A stretch of DNA of 54,290 nucleotides from Bacteroidaceae bacterium (lineage in GTDB: Bacteria; Bacteroidota; Bacteroidia; Bacteroidales; Bacteroidaceae), in NCBI GenBank assembly GCA_017470425.1, contig JAFUYT010000026.1:1-54290 (forward strand). Reading direction: 5' to 3'. The notes under the pieces were generated by a model that saw only the letters and a list, made by a program, of their open reading frames with translations, was not told where the DNA came from and ran no database searches. The position numbers and the translations under genes were made by a program. Every line of letters starts with the position of its first letter. Position 1 is the first letter of the stretch. Below are positions 8,194 to 16,904 of this stretch, in pieces.

Positions 8194-9648
8194 TCATTTG
8201 TAATAATCCGGGGTGCTGTCGCCCCAATCCTCCATGCGCTCGCCCAGATCCTCGTAGTCCTCTTCGAGGCGGTTGAAGAGATCTACGAGGCTCTGGAAAT
8301 TACCCTCGTTGAAATAGGTCTCGTCAATCATGCTGTAGGAGGAACCGTCGGCAAAGACCAGCACAGGGTGTACGTCGAAGTGGTCGCGCTTAAAGAAAGC
8401 ATCCAGCCGGAAGGAGCCCTGCTGCACATCGCTCTTGTCATAGAAGAAGTTGGCTGTCACAAGATTGTTGGCCGTCTGCACGTAGGACTTTACCAGGGAC
8501 TCGTCGTAGCGCGCGTCGTCAGCATCCAGAATCGCATCCACGTAGCCGCGGACATCCTTGCAAATAGCCTTCACCTGTAGCTGTCCCAGCACATCGATGT
8601 TTGCCACCGTCACTTTGCCGGAGCGCACGAAATCCTCATCGATTTCCAGCTCGTCGGCCGTATCGTGGCTCCACGTGTCGTTCTGCACCTCTGCGGATCC
8701 TCTGACCGTCATGGTGAGCAGCGTCTTCCCGCCCTTCAGAATGGTGATGTCTGACTGGATGCCATCCTCCTGGCCAGGCTTGGCGGCGATGCGGTTGTTC
8801 CGGAATTCGTAGCCGGCAGCCTTGACCGTGTATTGCACGCCGAAGGCATCGCTCGAGAAATTGTAGTCGGTACCGCTCATGGAGCTGAGGTCCAGCGTCA
8901 CGTCCACCTCAGCGAGGGTGCTGCCATCGCGTGTCACCACGGCATGGATCTTCTCCGGGACCATCGCGTAGGCCACTGCCAGTTCCTTTGAAGAACCCGT
9001 ATAATATCCATAATTATCATAGATGTCTTCGCGACCTTCGTCAAAATCATAGATATATACCTCTTTCTCCTGTCCGCTCGTCGTGAGGGTGGCCACGACC
9101 GTGCGTCCGTTTTGATCCGGACATTCCAGACGAGTGTCGCGCGTGTTCTTCTCTGTAACAACCCACTGAGAACCATTCCAGCGGGCGTGTGCATGGAACT
9201 GACTTGCCCGGAACAGACGACGGGTATAGTTATATATCGTGTTGGATCCATGAGACACCGAACCCATCGATGTGCCCGTGATAGACTCATAGACGTCTTC
9301 CACATAGTCGGCAATGGGATCTACTTGGTCGTCATCGCTGCAATATTTATTTGCGATGTGCTCCGCTAAACTGGCCAGCTCCTCGAAGTCGCTCTCGGGG
9401 ATGCTGTTCATGAACGCTTCGCCGATCTCGATGAGGCGCTGTTTGTGTTGCTCGGGCGTCAGCGTATTTCCGCTTCCGCCTTGTCCGCCTTGGCCGCCTT
9501 GTCCGTCTTGTCCGCCATTGTCTTCGACGTTCTGAATCGTTTCCTCCACGGGATCATCCCCACAAGCTGTCATTGAAAGGCTGAGGCCTACGCCCGCCAT
9601 CATTGCTGCTGCCATCAGAGGCAGAGACATCCATTGTACGTTTTTCAT
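8194..9648 (-). CDS. Large secreted lipoprotein, function unknown
   Basis: 484 residues. A signal peptide with lipobox SMTACG indicates a lipid-anchored protein. It is followed by an acidic and Gly-Gln repeat linker (GGQDGQGGQGGQGGSG, residues about 45-60), coded by a short tandem DNA repeat. The rest is acidic and beta-rich, with no family I recognise. Paired motifs such as 'KVTVANIDVLGQLQVKAICK' resemble Prevotella-type putative surface lipoproteins. It starts 30 nt after era and ends 20 nt before the TonB receptor, so it probably belongs to the same transcript and may be an outer-surface partner of the receptor (inference). Confidence 0.8.
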   Translation of the reverse strand: MKNVQWMSLPLMAAAMMAGVGLSLSMTACGDDPVEETIQNVEDNGGQDGQGGQGGQGGSGNTLTPEQHKQRLIEIGEAFMNSIPESDFEELASLAEHIANKYCSDDDQVDPIADYVEDVYESITGTSMGSVSHGSNTIYNYTRRLFRASQFHAHARWNGSQWVVTEKNTRDTRLECPDQNGRTVVATLTTSGQEKEVYIYDFDEGREDIYDNYGYYTGSSKELAVAYAMVPEKIHAVVTRDGSTLAEVDVTLDLSSMSGTDYNFSSDAFGVQYTVKAAGYEFRNNRIAAKPGQEDGIQSDITILKGGKTLLTMTVRGSAEVQNDTWSHDTADELEIDEDFVRSGKVTVANIDVLGQLQVKAICKDVRGYVDAILDADDARYDESLVKSYVQTANNLVTANFFYDKSDVQQGSFRLDAFFKRDHFDVHPVLVFADGSSYSMIDETYFNEGNFQSLVDLFNRLEEDYEDLGERMEDWGDSTPDYYK

Positions 9649-9678
9649 TTGCTTGTTGTTTGTGTATGGTGAGTAATT

Positions 9679-10569
9679 TTATTCCAGGTCGTACCCGAAC
9701 TGCTTCATCGCACGTTCGCTGCTGCGCCAGTCCTTATCGACCTTGACGAAGCACTGGAGGAAGATGCGTTTGCCGAAGAAGCGTTCGAGCTCGCGGCGCG
9801 CCTCGGTGGAGACGCGCTTGAGGGCCACGCCCTGGTGGCCGATGATGATGCCCTTCTGCGACTCACGCTCGACGTAGATGACGGCTTCGATGCGGATGAG
9901 GTCTTTCTCTTCCTTGAAGCTCTCCACGACGGCCTCGACGGAGTAGGGGATTTCCTTGTCGTAGTAGAGGAGGATCTTCTCGCGGATGATTTCGGTGACG
10001 AAGAAGCGCGCGGGCTTGTCGGTCCACGCGTCCTTGTCGAAGTAGGCGGGCGACTCGGGCAGCAGTTCCTTGATGCGGGCGAGGACTTGATCGATGCCGA
10101 ACTTGTGCAGGGCGGAGATGGGGTAGATCTCCGCCGTGGGGAGCACTTCGTGCCACGCCTGTACCTTCTGACCGAGGACGACGTTGGCGTCGCCCTCGGT
10201 CAGGTCGATTTTGTTGATGAGCACGAGGATGGGCACCCGCAGCTGCTGCACCTTCTGGAGGAAGTCGGCATTCTTGTCGGGCGTCTCCACCATGTCGGTG
10301 ACGTAGAGCAGCACGTCGGCGTCCACCAGGGCGCTCTCCGAGAACTGGAGCATCTGCTCCTGCAGCTTGTAGCCCGGCTTGAGCACGCCGGGCGTGTCGG
10401 AGAAGCAGATCTGCATATCCGGCGTGTTGAGGATGCCCATGATGCGGTGGCGCGTGGTCTGTGCCTTGAAGGTGGCAATGCTGATGCGCTCGCCCACGAG
10501 GAGGTTCATGAGCGTGCTCTTGCCGACATTGGGGTTGCCGACGATGTTGACGAAGCCGGACTTATGCAT
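9679..10569 (-). CDS. era: GTPase Era
   Basis: 296 residues. ATG 10567-10569 overlaps the fabH stop by one base (TAATG), which suggests coupled translation; a longer in-frame extension overlaps fabH and is discarded. G1 is GNPNVGKS, G2 includes TFKAQTTRHRIMGI, G3 is DTPG and G4 is NKID. The C-terminal KH domain carries ERESQKGIIIGHQGVALKRV. Era binds 16S rRNA 3' ends and assists 30S maturation. Length is normal. The cluster yceD-rpmF-fabH-era is conserved in the phylum. Confidence 0.98.
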   Translation of the reverse strand: MHKSGFVNIVGNPNVGKSTLMNLLVGERISIATFKAQTTRHRIMGILNTPDMQICFSDTPGVLKPGYKLQEQMLQFSESALVDADVLLYVTDMVETPDKNADFLQKVQQLRVPILVLINKIDLTEGDANVVLGQKVQAWHEVLPTAEIYPISALHKFGIDQVLARIKELLPESPAYFDKDAWTDKPARFFVTEIIREKILLYYDKEIPYSVEAVVESFKEEKDLIRIEAVIYVERESQKGIIIGHQGVALKRVSTEARRELERFFGKRIFLQCFVKVDKDWRSSERAMKQFGYDLE

Positions 10570-11567
10570 TATTTTGGATCGTAGCCCCACTTCATGTAGG
10601 CGGCGCCCCACGTGAAGCCGGCACCGAAGGTGGTGAAGATGAGATTGTCGCCCTTGTGGAGCTGTTTCTCGTAGTCCCAGAGTGCCAGCGGCAGTGTGCC
10701 GGCGGAGGTGTTGCCGTACTTCTGGATGTTGACCATCACCTTGTCCATGGGGAGTTCCAGACGCTTGGCCACAGCCTCGATGATGCGGATGTTGGCCTGG
10801 TGGGGAATCACCCATGCGATGTTGTCCTTGTTGAGGCCGTTGCGCTCGGCGATGAGGGCGGTGGCATCGGACATGTTGGTGACGGCGAACTTAAAGACGG
10901 TGCGGCCCTCCTGGTGCACGTAGTGCATGCGATGCTCCATCGTGAAGTAGGAGGGAGGTGCTACGGAGCCGCCGGCCTGCTGCACGAGGAAGGGAAGGCC
11001 CTGTCCGTCGGTGCGGAGGTAGCTGTCCTGCCAGCCGAGGTCCTCGGTGGTCGGCTCCACGAGCACGGCGGCAGCGCCGTCGCCGAAGATGGGACAGGTC
11101 TGGCGGTCGGTGTAATCGATGATGCTCGACATCTTGTCGGCGCCGATGACGACGACCTTCTTGTAGCGTCCGCTCTCAATCATGCAGACGGCCTGTTCCA
11201 TGGCGTAGAGCCATCCGGAGCAGGCGGCAGACATCTCGAAGGCGTGGGCATTCGTCATGCCGCACTTGCCGAGCACGATGCTGGCGGTGGAGGGGAAATG
11301 GTAGTCGGCGGTGGAGGTGGCGCAGATGACGGCATCGACGGTGAGCGGGTCGGTGTCCGTCTTGTCGAGCAGCTGCCGCACGGCCTTGCGTGCCATGTAG
11401 CTGGTGCCCAGGCCCTCCTCGTTGAGGATGCGGCGTTCCTTGACGCCGATGCGCGTCATGATCCACTCGTCGGTGGTATCGACCATCCGGCTGAGTTCTT
11501 CGTTGGTCAGGATGTAGTCGGGCACGTAGCCGCCAACACCCGTGATGATAGCATGAAGTTTTTCCAT
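10569..11567 (-). CDS. fabH: 3-oxoacyl-ACP synthase III FabH
   Basis: 332 residues from ATG 11565-11567 ([20 protein letters not shown]). Six extra upstream codons are in frame but not family-like. FabH condenses acetyl-CoA with malonyl-ACP to start fatty acid synthesis. The catalytic triad is visible: Cys in SAACSGW (about residue 116), His in [10 protein letters not shown] and Asn in YGNTSAGT. Placement after rpmF and before era is the usual Bacteroidota arrangement. A 133-nt spacer with GTGAATT repeats separates it from rpmF. Confidence 0.97.
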   Translation of the reverse strand: MEKLHAIITGVGGYVPDYILTNEELSRMVDTTDEWIMTRIGVKERRILNEEGLGTSYMARKAVRQLLDKTDTDPLTVDAVICATSTADYHFPSTASIVLGKCGMTNAHAFEMSAACSGWLYAMEQAVCMIESGRYKKVVVIGADKMSSIIDYTDRQTCPIFGDGAAAVLVEPTTEDLGWQDSYLRTDGQGLPFLVQQAGGSVAPPSYFTMEHRMHYVHQEGRTVFKFAVTNMSDATALIAERNGLNKDNIAWVIPHQANIRIIEAVAKRLELPMDKVMVNIQKYGNTSAGTLPLALWDYEKQLHKGDNLIFTTFGAGFTWGAAYMKWGYDPK

Positions 11568-11576
11568 AGTAAAAAA

Positions 11577-11684
11577 ACAATTCACAATTCACAATTCATC
11601 ATTCACAGTCCCGGAACAGTCATGCATGAGGATGATGCCCTAACAGCGATGTAATTGTGAATTGTGAATTGTGAATTGTGAATT
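11577..11684. repeat. Opposed 7-bp GTGAATT tandem tracts between rpmF and fabH
   Basis: 11577-11597 is ACAATTC repeated on a 7-nt period. 11653-11684 is the opposite strand of the same unit (AATTGTG) repeated about four times. The two tracts could fold back on each other around a 55-nt loop in the operon mRNA. Such simple repeats can slip and vary in number. Confidence 0.8.
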
Positions 11685-11700
11685 CTCAATGGTGGATTGG

Positions 11701-11883
11701 TTACGCTTCTTCCTTCTCGATAGCCACCTTGCCGCGATAGTATCCGCAGGCGGGGCAAACGGTGTGGTAGATGTGGAACTCGCCACAGTTGGGGCATACG
11801 GCCAGTGCGGGAGCTACGGCCTTGTCATGAGTGCGGCGCTTGAGCGTACGTGTCTTTGATTGTCTTCTTTTAGGATGTGCCAT
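11701..11883 (-). CDS. rpmF: 50S ribosomal protein L32
   Basis: 60 residues, MAHPKRRQSKTRTLKRRTHD, with a zinc-ribbon pair CPNCG and CPACG. This is the typical Cys-containing form of bL32. It lies 35 nt after yceD in the same direction and upstream of fabH, the classical yceD-rpmF-fabH order that links ribosome and lipid synthesis. Confidence 0.97.
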   Translation of the reverse strand: MAHPKRRQSKTRTLKRRTHDKAVAPALAVCPNCGEFHIYHTVCPACGYYRGKVAIEKEEA

Positions 11884-11918
11884 TTTGATTTACTATTTGA
11901 TTATTTACGATTTACTAT

Positions 11919-12458
11919 TTATTTGTCAAGCAGTGCCTTGAGCGCATCCCACCGGCTGTCGGTGGGTTCCTCCGTGCCGCTGCTGCCGCCTTCGCTGTCG
12001 TCGCGACTGGGTTCGTCGTCGCTGACGAGATACTGGCTGACATCTTCGGGGCACTCCCCGTCGGGATGTGCGTGGAAGGTGGGAATCGCCAGCGCGATGG
12101 TCTCATAGAGGTTCCAGCTGACGTCGAGGACGGGTTGGTCCTCGGGCAGTGTGATGCGCTCGCCATCGTCCTCGAAGGTGTCGCCTAAGCGAACCTCGAT
12201 GGTGTCGTCGGCCTCAATGGGTTGAGTCATGGGCTCGAGACAGCGGTCGCATGGAATCTCGATGGTTCCTGTGGCGTGGATGTCAAGCTGGTAACTGGCC
12301 GCCTTCTTTTTCACCCGAAGCGTGGCAGTGAGCTCCCCATGCTTGATGTCCTCTTCATCGAGGGCGCTGAAGAACGAATCGTCGAGTTGCCAGCAGCGGC
12401 TCATTTCATCGCCGTCGAGGTCTCTGATATCGAGCTGAAAACGTCCTGATGTGTCCAT
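11919..12458 (-). CDS. DUF177 (YceD) family protein
   Basis: 179 residues, MDTSGRFQLDIRDLDGDEMS. The core IEIPCDRCLEPMTQPIEADDTIEVRLGD contains the CxxC of the DUF177/YceD family, whose members are co-transcribed with rpmF in most bacteria and in some lineages affect 23S rRNA accumulation. The tail is acidic and low in complexity (SDDEPSRDDSEGGSSGTEEPT). It is the first gene of the operon; its promoter box ends only 8 nt before the ATG. Confidence 0.9.
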   Translation of the reverse strand: MDTSGRFQLDIRDLDGDEMSRCWQLDDSFFSALDEEDIKHGELTATLRVKKKAASYQLDIHATGTIEIPCDRCLEPMTQPIEADDTIEVRLGDTFEDDGERITLPEDQPVLDVSWNLYETIALAIPTFHAHPDGECPEDVSQYLVSDDEPSRDDSEGGSSGTEEPTDSRWDALKALLDK

Positions 12459-12466
12459 ACGGGCGG

Positions 12467-12497
12467 CAAAGGTAGGTCTTTTTTTTGTTGTGGCAAA
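12467..12497 (-). promoter_or_regulatory. Promoter of the yceD-rpmF-fabH-era operon
   Basis: TTTG (12494-12497) and TACCTTTG (12467-12474) are separated by exactly 19 nt. Transcription would begin within a few bases of the ATG at 12458, so the mRNA may be leaderless or nearly so. Confidence 0.8.
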
Positions 12498-12581
12498 GAA
12501 TTAACGCAAAAAGTTTAAAGTAGGGGCTTTAAAGTTTAAGGTTTTTTGCATTTGGAGCGCCAAATGGGGGCTGCAACGGCG

Positions 12582-13739
12582 TCAGTTCTTGCGCAATTCG
12601 ATGCGGAAAGTGGTGCCTTTCCCGATCTCCGACGACTTCACGAAGATGCGTCCGCGATGGTACTCCTCCACGATGCGCTTGGCGAGCGAGAGCCCGAGGC
12701 CCCAGCCGCGGGTCTTCGTCGTGAAGCCGGGTTGGAAGACGCTGGAGAACTGGCTCTTGGGGATGCCCTTGCCCGTGTCGGCGACCTCGATGACGTAGCG
12801 GTTGGCCTCTTCGAGGGCGGTGATGGTGATGTCGCCCTGCCCGTCCATCGCATCGACGGCGTTCTTGCAGAGGTTCTCCACGACCCACTCGAAGAGCGAT
12901 GCCGAGAGGTTGGCGTAGATGGGTTGCTGGGGCAGGCGCGTGGTGATGTGCACGCGGCTGTTGGTGCGGCGGCCGATGTAGTCGGCCACGTGGCTGATGA
13001 CCTCGTTGAGGTTCTCGGGTTGCGGCTCGGGTCGTGAGCCGATCTTGGAGAAGCGCTCGGCAATCATCTGCAGGCGCTTCACGTCCTTGTCCATCTCGGG
13101 CAGCAGCTCATCGTCGGGGTAGGTCTCGCGCAGCACCTGTGTCCATGCCATGAGCGAGGAGATGGGCGTCCCGAGCTGGTGGGCCGTCTCCTTGGAGAGC
13201 CCCACCCACACCTTGTTCTGCTCGGCGCGCTTGCTGCTGAGGAGGGCGAAGACGGCCACGATGACGAAGATCAGCGCGATGCCCAGCTGGATGTAGGGGT
13301 ACTGCGCCAGGCGGCGGAGCATGATGCTCTCGTCGTAGCACACCTCCATGAACTCGTTGCCGCTGAGGCTGATGCGGACGACGTTGCCCTGCTCGCGCAT
13401 GGCCATCGCCTTCTTCAGCACCTCGCCCTCGACGTCGTCGGCGGACTTGGCGTGCACTTCGAGGTTGCGGTAGGTCTGCACGTTGCCGTCGGTGTCGAGC
13501 ACGACGACGGGGATGGTGTGGTTACCGTTGATGACTTTCAGGACGAGGGCGAGGTCCGTCTGCTCGTCGGCTTGCTCGAGCGAGCGCATCGCCTCGGCCC
13601 ACACTTCCACCTTGCGCTGCTCCTCGAGGGCGAGGTCGCTCACGAGCACGTGTGACCAGATGAGCGAGAGCGCGCAAATGATCACCGCGGCACAAGAAAG
13701 AAGGATTTTCACCTGTCTCATTCTGTCAGTCCATTGCAT
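12582..13739 (-). CDS. Membrane sensor histidine kinase
   Basis: 385 residues from ATG 13737-13739 (MQWTDRMRQVK); a GTG three codons upstream lies inside the putative -7 box. Two transmembrane segments (ILLSCAAVIICALSLIW and LGIALIFVIVAVFALL) enclose a periplasmic sensor of about 115 residues. The H-box is LSKETAHQLGTPISSLMAW, followed by N-box ENLCKNAVDAMDG, G1 DTGKGI and G2 GWGLGLSLAKR. 'KETAHQLGTP' is the Bacteroidota form of the phosphoacceptor region. No response regulator lies beside it, so it is an orphan kinase with unknown signal. It is transcribed divergently from the clostripain lipoprotein gene. Confidence 0.93.
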   Translation of the reverse strand: MQWTDRMRQVKILLSCAAVIICALSLIWSHVLVSDLALEEQRKVEVWAEAMRSLEQADEQTDLALVLKVINGNHTIPVVVLDTDGNVQTYRNLEVHAKSADDVEGEVLKKAMAMREQGNVVRISLSGNEFMEVCYDESIMLRRLAQYPYIQLGIALIFVIVAVFALLSSKRAEQNKVWVGLSKETAHQLGTPISSLMAWTQVLRETYPDDELLPEMDKDVKRLQMIAERFSKIGSRPEPQPENLNEVISHVADYIGRRTNSRVHITTRLPQQPIYANLSASLFEWVVENLCKNAVDAMDGQGDITITALEEANRYVIEVADTGKGIPKSQFSSVFQPGFTTKTRGWGLGLSLAKRIVEEYHRGRIFVKSSEIGKGTTFRIELRKN

Positions 13740-13747
13740 ATCGGGCA

Positions 13748-13755
13748 CAAAGTTA
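13748..13755 (-). promoter_or_regulatory. -7 box of the histidine kinase gene
   Basis: TAACTTTG on the minus strand, 8 nt before the ATG. The upstream -33 element is not clear. Confidence 0.5.
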
Positions 13756-13819
13756 AGGAGATTTTCTTAAAGAAACGAAATAGACGGGCATTTAGTGTGC
13801 TGTTTTGCGGAATTTAATG

Positions 13820-13827
13820 TAATTTTG
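13820..13827 (+). promoter_or_regulatory. -7 box of the clostripain gene
   Basis: TAATTTTG ends 6 nt before the ATG at 13834, so a transcript from it would be leaderless. Its -33 element is not clear. Confidence 0.5.
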
Positions 13828-13833
13828 CGGCCG

Positions 13834-15084
13834 ATGAGACGATTTTGGACCTACCTTATTTATATATGCGTGCCCGTGATGTGCTTGCTGGCCGTCGCGT
13901 CGTGCCACGATGAGGAGGTCGAGGAACCCCAGCCCGTGGAGCCCGGTCAGCCCAGCACCACGCTGCCCCGCACGCTCATCATCTACATGATCGGCGAGAA
14001 CAGCCTGATGAACCTCGTCGCCGCCGACTCGCTGGAGATTGCGCGCGGGCTGAGCACCATCGGCGTGAACCACCGCGTCGTCGTGTATATCGACGACGGC
14101 AAGTCCAGCCGCCTCTGCGTGGGGATGCGCGAGCAGCCGCTGCAGACGGTGAAGACCTACGACGGGAACGTCTGCAGCACCGACAGCGCCTCGATGGAAC
14201 AGGTCTTCCGCGACATCGTCGGCGCCTACCCGGCGGAGCACTACGGTCTCGTCTTCTGGAGCCACGGCTCCGGCTGGCAGCCCGCCGCCAGGACCTCTAC
14301 GGCCCAGGCGCCGCGCCGCAGCTTCGGCATCGACAACGGCCAGCGCAGTCGCAGCAACACCGGCATCGGGATGGACATCACGACGCTGGCCCACGTCCTC
14401 AGCCACCAGCCCCACGCGGACTTCATCTTCTTCGACGCCTGCTTCATGCAGTGCGTGGAGGTTGCCTACGAGCTGCGCCACGTGACCGACTACGTCATCG
14501 CCTCGCCCGCCGAGATCCCCGGCGACGGCGCCCCCTACGAGAACATCCTGCAGCCGATGAGCCAGGTGCCCTCCCACATCGAAGGCATCCTCGCGAACTA
14601 TGCCGACTACTACACCAACGGCATCGGGCGCAGCACCTATTCCGGCGTGGAGCTCAGCGCCGTCCGCACCAGCGGCCTGGAGCGGCTGGCGGAGGCTACG
14701 GCGCCCCACCTGCAGCGCCTCTTCGGAGGGCGCACGACCCCGTACTGCCAGGATGTGCAGCGCTACTTCCTCAGCACCACGCAGACCCAATACACGGAGT
14801 TCTACGACCTCGAGAACCTGCTCTTCCGTCATCTCCCGGAGGAGGAATACGAGGCCTGGCACCAGGCCTACGCGGCGGCCGTGCCCCACATCCTGCTGAC
14901 GCCGACCTGGTACTCGATGTTCGGGCCTACGGCCGACGGCTTCTGCGAGATCACCGACCTGGAGCACACGGGCGGCGTCTCCGTCTTCGTGCCCACAGAA
15001 CACCACGCCCAGAAGGGCTGGATAGACAAATACCACGCACTGGAATGGTACCACGCCACTGGCCTCGACGCCACCGGCTGGTGA
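13834..15084 (+). CDS. Clostripain-family (C11) cysteine peptidase lipoprotein
   Basis: 416 residues from ATG 13834; upstream in-frame codons would read through the promoter box. The signal peptide MRRFWTYLIYICVPVMCLLA ends in lipobox AVASC, so the protein is probably anchored in the envelope. The C11 fold is recognised by LIIYMIGENSLMN, then the catalytic His in YGLVFWSHGSGW and the catalytic Cys in FIFFDACFMQCVEVAYEL. The family cleaves after basic residues, usually Arg or Lys, and often activates itself. It heads a run of four plus-strand genes, three of them for protein or peptide breakdown. Confidence 0.93.
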   Translation: MRRFWTYLIYICVPVMCLLAVASCHDEEVEEPQPVEPGQPSTTLPRTLIIYMIGENSLMNLVAADSLEIARGLSTIGVNHRVVVYIDDGKSSRLCVGMREQPLQTVKTYDGNVCSTDSASMEQVFRDIVGAYPAEHYGLVFWSHGSGWQPAARTSTAQAPRRSFGIDNGQRSRSNTGIGMDITTLAHVLSHQPHADFIFFDACFMQCVEVAYELRHVTDYVIASPAEIPGDGAPYENILQPMSQVPSHIEGILANYADYYTNGIGRSTYSGVELSAVRTSGLERLAEATAPHLQRLFGGRTTPYCQDVQRYFLSTTQTQYTEFYDLENLLFRHLPEEEYEAWHQAYAAAVPHILLTPTWYSMFGPTADGFCEITDLEHTGGVSVFVPTEHHAQKGWIDKYHALEWYHATGLDATGW

Positions 15085-15117
15085 CCCCCTTCCCCGCACC
15101 AACGAACGAACCGCATC

Positions 15118-15393
15118 ATGGCAGCAAGAAATCCCTTTTTCAAACCGAGCTACACCCCGGAGGAGACCGAGGAGTGTTTTGCGTGGTTCCGTAAGAACAT
15201 GGACCGCCTGCCCGCCACACTGGAGATTGACGAGGCGCTGACGACGAGAGATCTCCGGCGCACCGTCGGGCAGATGCTCACGAACCTGGCGCAGCGCGCG
15301 GCGAACTCCGCCGTCTATAGCGGACAGTTCGCTGTCCTGCTGCAGATCCGGAAGTGCGTGCGCGAGCTCCCGGACTTCCAGGAGAGCGAGTGA
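15118..15393 (+). CDS. Small conserved protein, DUF6965-like
   Basis: 91 residues, MAARNPFFKPSYTPEETEEC. No signal peptide or membrane segment. The pattern EE..ECFAWF ... LPATLEIDEAL ... GQFAVLLQIRKCV resembles the small DUF6965 proteins of Bacteroidales; I am only moderately sure of that. It starts 33 nt after the clostripain gene and ends 41 nt before the aminopeptidase gene, so co-transcription is likely. Function unknown. Confidence 0.65.
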   Translation: MAARNPFFKPSYTPEETEECFAWFRKNMDRLPATLEIDEALTTRDLRRTVGQMLTNLAQRAANSAVYSGQFAVLLQIRKCVRELPDFQESE

Positions 15394-15434
15394 CGACCCC
15401 AAGAACATGTATCACCTTTCAACACATACAGACT

Positions 15435-16835
15435 ATGTTATTTACCAAGGAAACCTATAGCCAGCGCCGCGCCGTGTTGCGCGAGCGCATAGGGAGCGGA
15501 CTGATCCTGCTCCCGGGCAACAACGATGCCCCGATGAACTATCCGGCAAACGCCTACAAGTTCCGTCAGGACTCCACCTTCCTCTACTACTTCGGACAGC
15601 ACCGCGAGGGCCTCTGCGGCGTCATCGATGCCGATGCGGGTGAGGAGTGGCTGCTGGGCGACGACATCTCGCTCGATGATATCGTGTGGTTCGGCGCCGT
15701 CGATAGCGTGGCCGATATGGCAGCGCAGAGTGGGGTGGCGAAGAGCGCGCCCATGAGCCAGTTGGCCGTCCTCGTGGAGGCCGCCGCCAAGCAGGGCCGC
15801 GAGATCCACTTCCTGCCGCCCTACCGCCACGACTGGATGATCCAGCTGATGGACCTCACGGGCGTCCATCCCCGCGACCAGCGCGCCCGCGCCAGCCTCG
15901 CGCTCATCAAGGCCGTCGTGGATCAGCGTGCCGTGAAGAGTGCCGGGGAGGTGGCCGAGATCGAGCGCGCCTGCGCCATCGGCTACGAGATGCACACGAC
16001 GGCGATGCGCCTCTGCCGCCCCGGCGTGACCGAGCAGGAGATCGCCGGCACGCTCGCCGGCATCGCGCAGTCGAAGGGCTGCATCACCAGCTTCCAGACC
16101 ATCCTCTCCATGCACGGCGAGATCCAGCACGGCTACCCGTCGCCCCGTCCCTTGGAGGCCGGGCGCCTGATGTTGTGCGACTGCGGTGCCGAGACCAACG
16201 AGAACTACTGTTCCGACAACACCCGCGTCACGCCCATCGGCGGACGCTTCACCCCGAAGCAGCGCGACATCTACCAGGCGGTGGCCGATGCCCATGACCG
16301 CGTGCGCGAGATTGCGCGCCCCGGACTGAAGTGGTGGGATGCCCACTTCGAGGCGGCCCGCGTCATCACCGAGCGCCTGAAGGACATCGGACTGATGCGG
16401 GGCAACACCGAGGATGCGCTGGCTGCCGGTGCCCACGCGATGTTCTTCGTGCATGGACTCGGCCACATGATGGGCATGGACGTACACGATATGGAGGGGC
16501 TCGGACAGATCTACGTCGGCTTCGACGATGAGGTACGCCCCAACCTGGAGCAGTTCGGCACCAACTGCCTGCGCTGCGGCCGTCGTCTGCAGGAGGGGTT
16601 CGTGATGACCGACGAGCCCGGTATCTACTTCATTCCCGCCCTCATCGACGACTGGAAGGCCAGCGGTCACAACAAGGAATTCATCAACTTCGACAAGGTC
16701 GAGGAGTACCGCGACTTCGGCGGCATCCGCCTCGAAGACGACCTGCTCATCACCGCCGACGGCTGTCGCTATCTCGGCGAGCAGATGATCCCCTACCACG
16801 TTGAGGAGCTGGAAGCGTTCATAGAGAACCGCTAA
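15435..16835 (+). CDS. pepP: Xaa-Pro aminopeptidase (M24B)
   Basis: 466 residues from ATG 15435 (MLFTKETYSQRRAVL); an upstream in-frame GTG would overlap the preceding gene. The N-terminal AMP_N domain (LLPGNNDAPMNYPANAYKFR) is followed by the pita-bread catalytic domain. The five metal ligands are visible in LCDCGAETNENYCSDNTRV (two Asp), FFVHGLGHMMGMDVHD (His), VMTDEPGIYF (Glu) and GGIRLEDDLLI (Glu). It removes N-terminal residues preceding proline and should be cytoplasmic, as there is no signal peptide. Length is normal. Confidence 0.96.
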   Translation: MLFTKETYSQRRAVLRERIGSGLILLPGNNDAPMNYPANAYKFRQDSTFLYYFGQHREGLCGVIDADAGEEWLLGDDISLDDIVWFGAVDSVADMAAQSGVAKSAPMSQLAVLVEAAAKQGREIHFLPPYRHDWMIQLMDLTGVHPRDQRARASLALIKAVVDQRAVKSAGEVAEIERACAIGYEMHTTAMRLCRPGVTEQEIAGTLAGIAQSKGCITSFQTILSMHGEIQHGYPSPRPLEAGRLMLCDCGAETNENYCSDNTRVTPIGGRFTPKQRDIYQAVADAHDRVREIARPGLKWWDAHFEAARVITERLKDIGLMRGNTEDALAAGAHAMFFVHGLGHMMGMDVHDMEGLGQIYVGFDDEVRPNLEQFGTNCLRCGRRLQEGFVMTDEPGIYFIPALIDDWKASGHNKEFINFDKVEEYRDFGGIRLEDDLLITADGCRYLGEQMIPYHVEELEAFIENR

Positions 16836-16904
16836 GTACCCATTGGCTCTATGAGCCCTATCAATTCCATTGTCATTTTCAACCCATCAAATAACTCAAT
16901 AACA

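Noticed and set aside
10570-10815. Upstream extension of era
   Set aside because: The extra frame lies within fabH and codes a His/Gly-rich shadow peptide. The ATG overlapping the fabH stop is the natural start.
12541-12566. Terminator of the histidine kinase gene (CATTTGG/CCAAATG hairpin)
   Set aside because: The stem is only 7 bp and the T-run lies on the wrong side for the minus-strand transcript.
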